Positions 60,799-64,000 of a stretch of DNA of 64,000 bases are shown one piece after another (position 1 is the stretch's first letter; every line of letters starts with the position of its first letter). Position numbers and translations under genes: made by a program. Origin of the DNA: Bradysia coprophila (Eukaryota; Arthropoda; Insecta; Diptera; Sciaridae). Location of the stretch: positions 5,126,140 to 5,190,139 of the forward strand of contig NC_050738.1 in NCBI RefSeq assembly GCF_014529535.1, in the 5' to 3' direction. A model generated the notes under the pieces. That model had not been told where the DNA came from. It searched no databases and saw only the letters and a program-made list of their open reading frames with translations.

Positions 60799-62332
60799 TT
60801 CCCTTGACTGAACGTCATGGGTCTTACGGATGATAAACACCCTAAAATGTTTGTCACACAATGATCACTACTATGATTGAAAATGCATGAATGTATGACC
60901 AAAAACCTTAAATACAGAAAATGTTTGTCACACTTTGATGATTCGTTGATAACACGATAACTTGAGTAATTTTCAACGGATTTCCAAAAACTTTTTTTTA
61001 ATCGACGGGGAAGTGAATTAATGAGGTTAAGTTCGAAGATGGGCTATTACGGTCGGGTGTTCTTCCCAAAAGAATTTTTGTCTCGTCCCTTGATAACACG
61101 ATAACTCGAGTAGTTTTCGACAGATTTCCAAAAACTTTTTTTTTATTTGATGGGGAATTAAATTGCTGAGGCTAAGTTCGAAGATGGGTCGTAACGGGCT
61201 GGTGATCTTAGAGATATTCCCAAAAGAATTTTTGTCTCGTTCCTTAATAACACGATAACTTGACGTAATCCTCAACGGATTTCCAAAAACTTTTTTTTTT
61301 AATCTACAGCGAATAAAATTACGAAGGCTACGTTCGAAGATGGGTCGTAACGGGCTGGTGATCTTAAAGATATTCCCAAAAGAATTTTTGTCTCGTTCCT
61401 AGATAACACGATAACTTGACGTAATCCTCAACGGATTTCAAAAACTTTTTATTCGACCGGGAATTCCATTCCCGAGGATAAGTACAAAGTTGGGCTATGA
61501 CGGTTGGGGGATCTCAGAGATAGGATTTATTCCAAAATTTTGTGCGTGTAATATCTTTATATCGATGATAAGAAAAAAATAAAGTTTGGACGAGTGTGAA
61601 CTTTGCGGCCAGAGCGAAGCGAGAGCCATAATCACATGAGTTTAATTTTTATTCAATATATAAGCAAGAAATTCGCCTCTTTCCAGGGTCTGCTAGAAGA
61701 CAATAAAACTTAAGCTAAAATTGTAGCCTACATTTGCGTATCTCGTGCTGCCTTTTTGATGGTATCTTTTCATCAGAATCCTTTTTTCAAAGCACACGAC
61801 CGCAATAACGACCACGAATGTATTGGCTTTCAACAGAAAGTAGATTTCACTTGATCAGTTCTGAAAAAAATGATCAGTGTAACGAAATTTTCATAAACTG
61901 CTCAGTTTTCTCAGGGTTGGTCAAATTGCTACAACCAAATCTATTTTATGTTGAAAGCTAACACATTCGTTATTGCGGTCGTACATACTCGAAAAATGAA
62001 TATGGTGGAAATATATCACCAAAAGACAGTATTTAAATATCAGCCAAATGTATACTTTTCAGCAAATCATCGATGCCCCTTAAGTACTGAAAATACGTAT
62101 GAGCCAGTATATGGTCAAGTGCTGGAATTCAATGAAAGTAAATAGATAGGTATGGCCAAACGTTCAAATTTGTTTCTCATATACGTATTTTGTATCGAAA
62201 GTAGGGTACGCATACCCCGGTATACTTTTATGTACTTTTAGAGTGATTTTTTTTGCTCGGATTACAAAAATCTTCTTGAGAAAAGTAGTCAGTCAGTCAA
62301 GGGATCTGACCCATCCAAAAGATGGGGCCTAG
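60799..62332 (+). mobile_element. Helitron-like element, plus-strand copy
   Basis: Begins TTCCCTTGACTG at 60799 after an A and ends with hairpin CCCATC-CAAAA-GATGGG then GCCTAG at 62332, followed by T. It contains almost four units of the same roughly 150-base tandem repeat as the array copies (60950-61530, here inverted relative to the window's start) and then about 750 bases of sequence not present in the shorter copies, without a recognisable gene. Confidence 0.6.
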
Positions 62333-62727
62333 TTTTTTGGGGCAGATATGTTTACCATTCGAGTACTACGCACAGACTGACGAAATTATTCTATCTGCTT
62401 GCTTATTTATAACTCACGTAGCTTGAATTTTTGGTAGTTGACTACCAAACTGGTAGTTGACAGCCATGCTGATAGAGGTGGTAGAGATGTTTACTGTTTG
62501 AGTAGTTGGTAGTTGAATACTAAATTGGTAGTTGACTATGAAACTGATAGAAAGTTGTTGAGATGTTTACTGCTCACAGCTGGATATCGACTGATGAAAC
62601 TATTCTTTCTGCTTGCCTAATATTTATAACTCACGTATTTGGTTTTGTAGCTCCACAATTGAGAAAATTGAGAGAAGAAAAAAGACCTCGCTAGGCTTTA
62701 TCCGGTCTATTCTTGTTTGTTTTTAGC

Positions 62728-63530
62728 CCCGTACGAAGTACTGGGGGCTTATAAGATTAATATGCCGTTTGTAACACGTCGAATTGTAAGCAGACAGTAA
62801 GGGCAAAGCATTTGGCTATGTTCATAGATGACGAATCAGCAATAAAAAAAATGTCCGTCCGTCCGTCCGTCCGTCCGTGACCCCTCTAGCTTGAGTAAAT
62901 CACAACCTTTTTTCAAAATTCTTTTTTTCCCCGATTGGTATCGACAAAAGTAAGGTCAAGTTCGAAAATGGGCATGGTAGGGTCGGCCCCTCCAGAGCTA
63001 GGGCCCTATAGGTGTTTTTCAGTCTTTCGACGATATCTACCGAAATACGCACGCAATAGCTGCTTGTGATATATCAAATGAAAGGTATTGACGAGTAGAA
63101 CTAAGTTGCTGAACATTGTTTTTGTGTAGGATGCAACGCGCGCTTGTTGGGAGGGCTCAAAGGTCGTAACTCGGCCCTAAGTGTTTTTTCCACATACATC
63201 GAGTAAATCTCACCCGATTTTGCTAGTTTTGTTTCATTTGAGAAATAATTGAATACTGAAAAGAACGTGGCGAAAAAAGTTTCAAATTTGGGCCCTTGGA
63301 CTAAGGCCGCTACTCGGCCCTAAGTGTTTTCTGCACATAAATCGAGTAAATCTCATCCGATTTTGCTAGTTTTTGTTTCATTTGAGAGGTAATTGAATAC
63401 CCAATGGAAAGTTGGCAAAAAATTTTGGGTTTCTAAAATAATGTCGTAAATTGTTGGTTTTATTTGAAAGGTACTTCGTACGGGCTTTCGTAATTGCGCT
63501 ATGCGCAATTTTAAAAATGAACAGTTTCAG
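62728..63530. repeat. Dispersed repeat with GTCC microsatellite
   Basis: Starts near AGCCCCGTACGAAGTACTGG and includes (GTCC)n at about 62852-62876, followed by two direct repeats of about 90 bases, roughly 145 apart (CGGCCCTAAGTGTTTT... at 63173 and 63317). The GTACGAAGTA-type motif recurs as GGTACTTCGTAC at 63471-63482. No coding sequence. The family is not identified. Confidence 0.45.
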
Positions 63531-63866
63531 TAAATTTGACAATGCCCAACTTGACTTGCATTTTGGTAACAGACGCATTAGAGGGTTGTAGACGTATTAG
63601 GGTTCCGGGCTTATTAGGGCTACGGACGTATTATGGTTGCGGACGAAATAGGATTACGGGTTGTACGGGGCTAAGTCGCAGCAAACGCTCCGACTGTTCT
63701 GATGCCTTGTTTTTACCTTGCCGTTGTAGTACGAGTGGCGCATAGTGGGTGAGGGTTTTTTTTACCAAATAAAAACCTCAACAACAGTTTGATCTCACGA
63801 TAAAAAAGAGTGCCTTTAATAGAAAAAAATGTGTAGAAAAGTCCACTTACACTTTCAGAGTGATGT
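63531..63866. other. Spacer, includes 3' UTR of edge gene
   Basis: Contains short GC-rich repeats of TTA-GGGTTCCGG/GGGCTACGG type (63580-63665) and, nearer 63866, the likely 3' untranslated region of the minus-strand gene at the right edge. Confidence 0.4.
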
Positions 63867-63998
63867 CTAATAAAATGTATTGATCATACTCCGTTCACAA
63901 GCCTCTTCGTATTTCTTTAGTCGATTCGCTTCTTCTTTCGGATCCTTTTCAATGGAAATATCATCGAAATTGTCGTCGTATTCATCGTCCGATTTATT
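63867..63998 (-). CDS. C-terminal exon of an acidic protein, partial
   Basis: The minus-strand frame enters from the right edge and ends at TAG 63867, giving 43 residues. They are acidic then basic/helical (SDDEYDDNFDDISIEKDP, then KEEANRLKKYEEACERSM). Composition differs clearly from the surrounding repeats, which supports a real coding exon. Too little is present to name the family; the start lies outside the window. Confidence 0.55.
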   Translation of the reverse strand, partial: NKSDDEYDDNFDDISIEKDPKEEANRLKKYEEACERSMINTFY

Positions 63999-64000
63999 GC

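Noticed and set aside
61948-62145. 65-residue open frame in the Helitron-like element
   Set aside because: Too short, no Rep or helicase motif, and no support beyond being open.

Overview
This is insect nuclear DNA, most likely from a fly (Diptera). The genome is AT-rich, coding genes have very short introns (about 55-80 bases), and the window encodes Tube, the Toll-pathway adaptor, in a form with a death domain and Tube repeats but no kinase domain, as in Drosophila. Non-coding DNA is crowded with short hairpin DNA transposons. I cannot place it to species; a nematoceran fly is a guess.

Layout. Positions 1-31654 are a tandem array: the tail of one unit (U1, 1-5315) and two full units (U2, 5316-18421; U3, 18422-31654). 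Each full unit carries a UDP-glycosyltransferase gene (UGT) and a tube gene, then a nested block of transposons (a hAT-like element with a Helitron-like element inside it) and a MITE-rich tail. The array stops abruptly at 31654. Next come NELF-A (32038-35560, minus), a MITE-rich spacer, a Gemin8-like gene (38759-39295, minus), a 2.5 kb foldback element with a 10-base target duplication (39878-42368), a six-exon UBAC1/KPC2-like gene (42593-44079), three beta-glucuronidase paralogues (45005-47268 plus, 48080-50312 minus, 50919-53150 plus), an RRM gene exon (53396-53654, minus), a Helitron-like element holding a 1 kb palindrome (55308-56641), a seven-exon gene for a secreted two-domain protein of unknown family (57894-59340), another Helitron-like element (60799-62332), a dispersed repeat, and the last exon of a minus-strand gene running off the right edge.

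How the genes relate. Tube links MyD88 to Pelle in Toll signalling, and UGTs conjugate sugars to small lipophilic compounds; both are present twice in almost identical copies, so gene dosage is the immediate consequence. In UGT copy A a deletion beginning exactly at the edge of an intronic MITE removed the normal splice acceptor, and the MITE end appears to supply a replacement that keeps frame. The three glucuronidases share one exon plan and are local duplicates; the third has lost the Asn of the glucuronate-recognising N-x-K motif. The secreted gene at 57.9-59.3 kb has a clear TATA box and initiator and arose by internal duplication of a three-exon module; I do not recognise its family, and it is the best candidate here for something undescribed.
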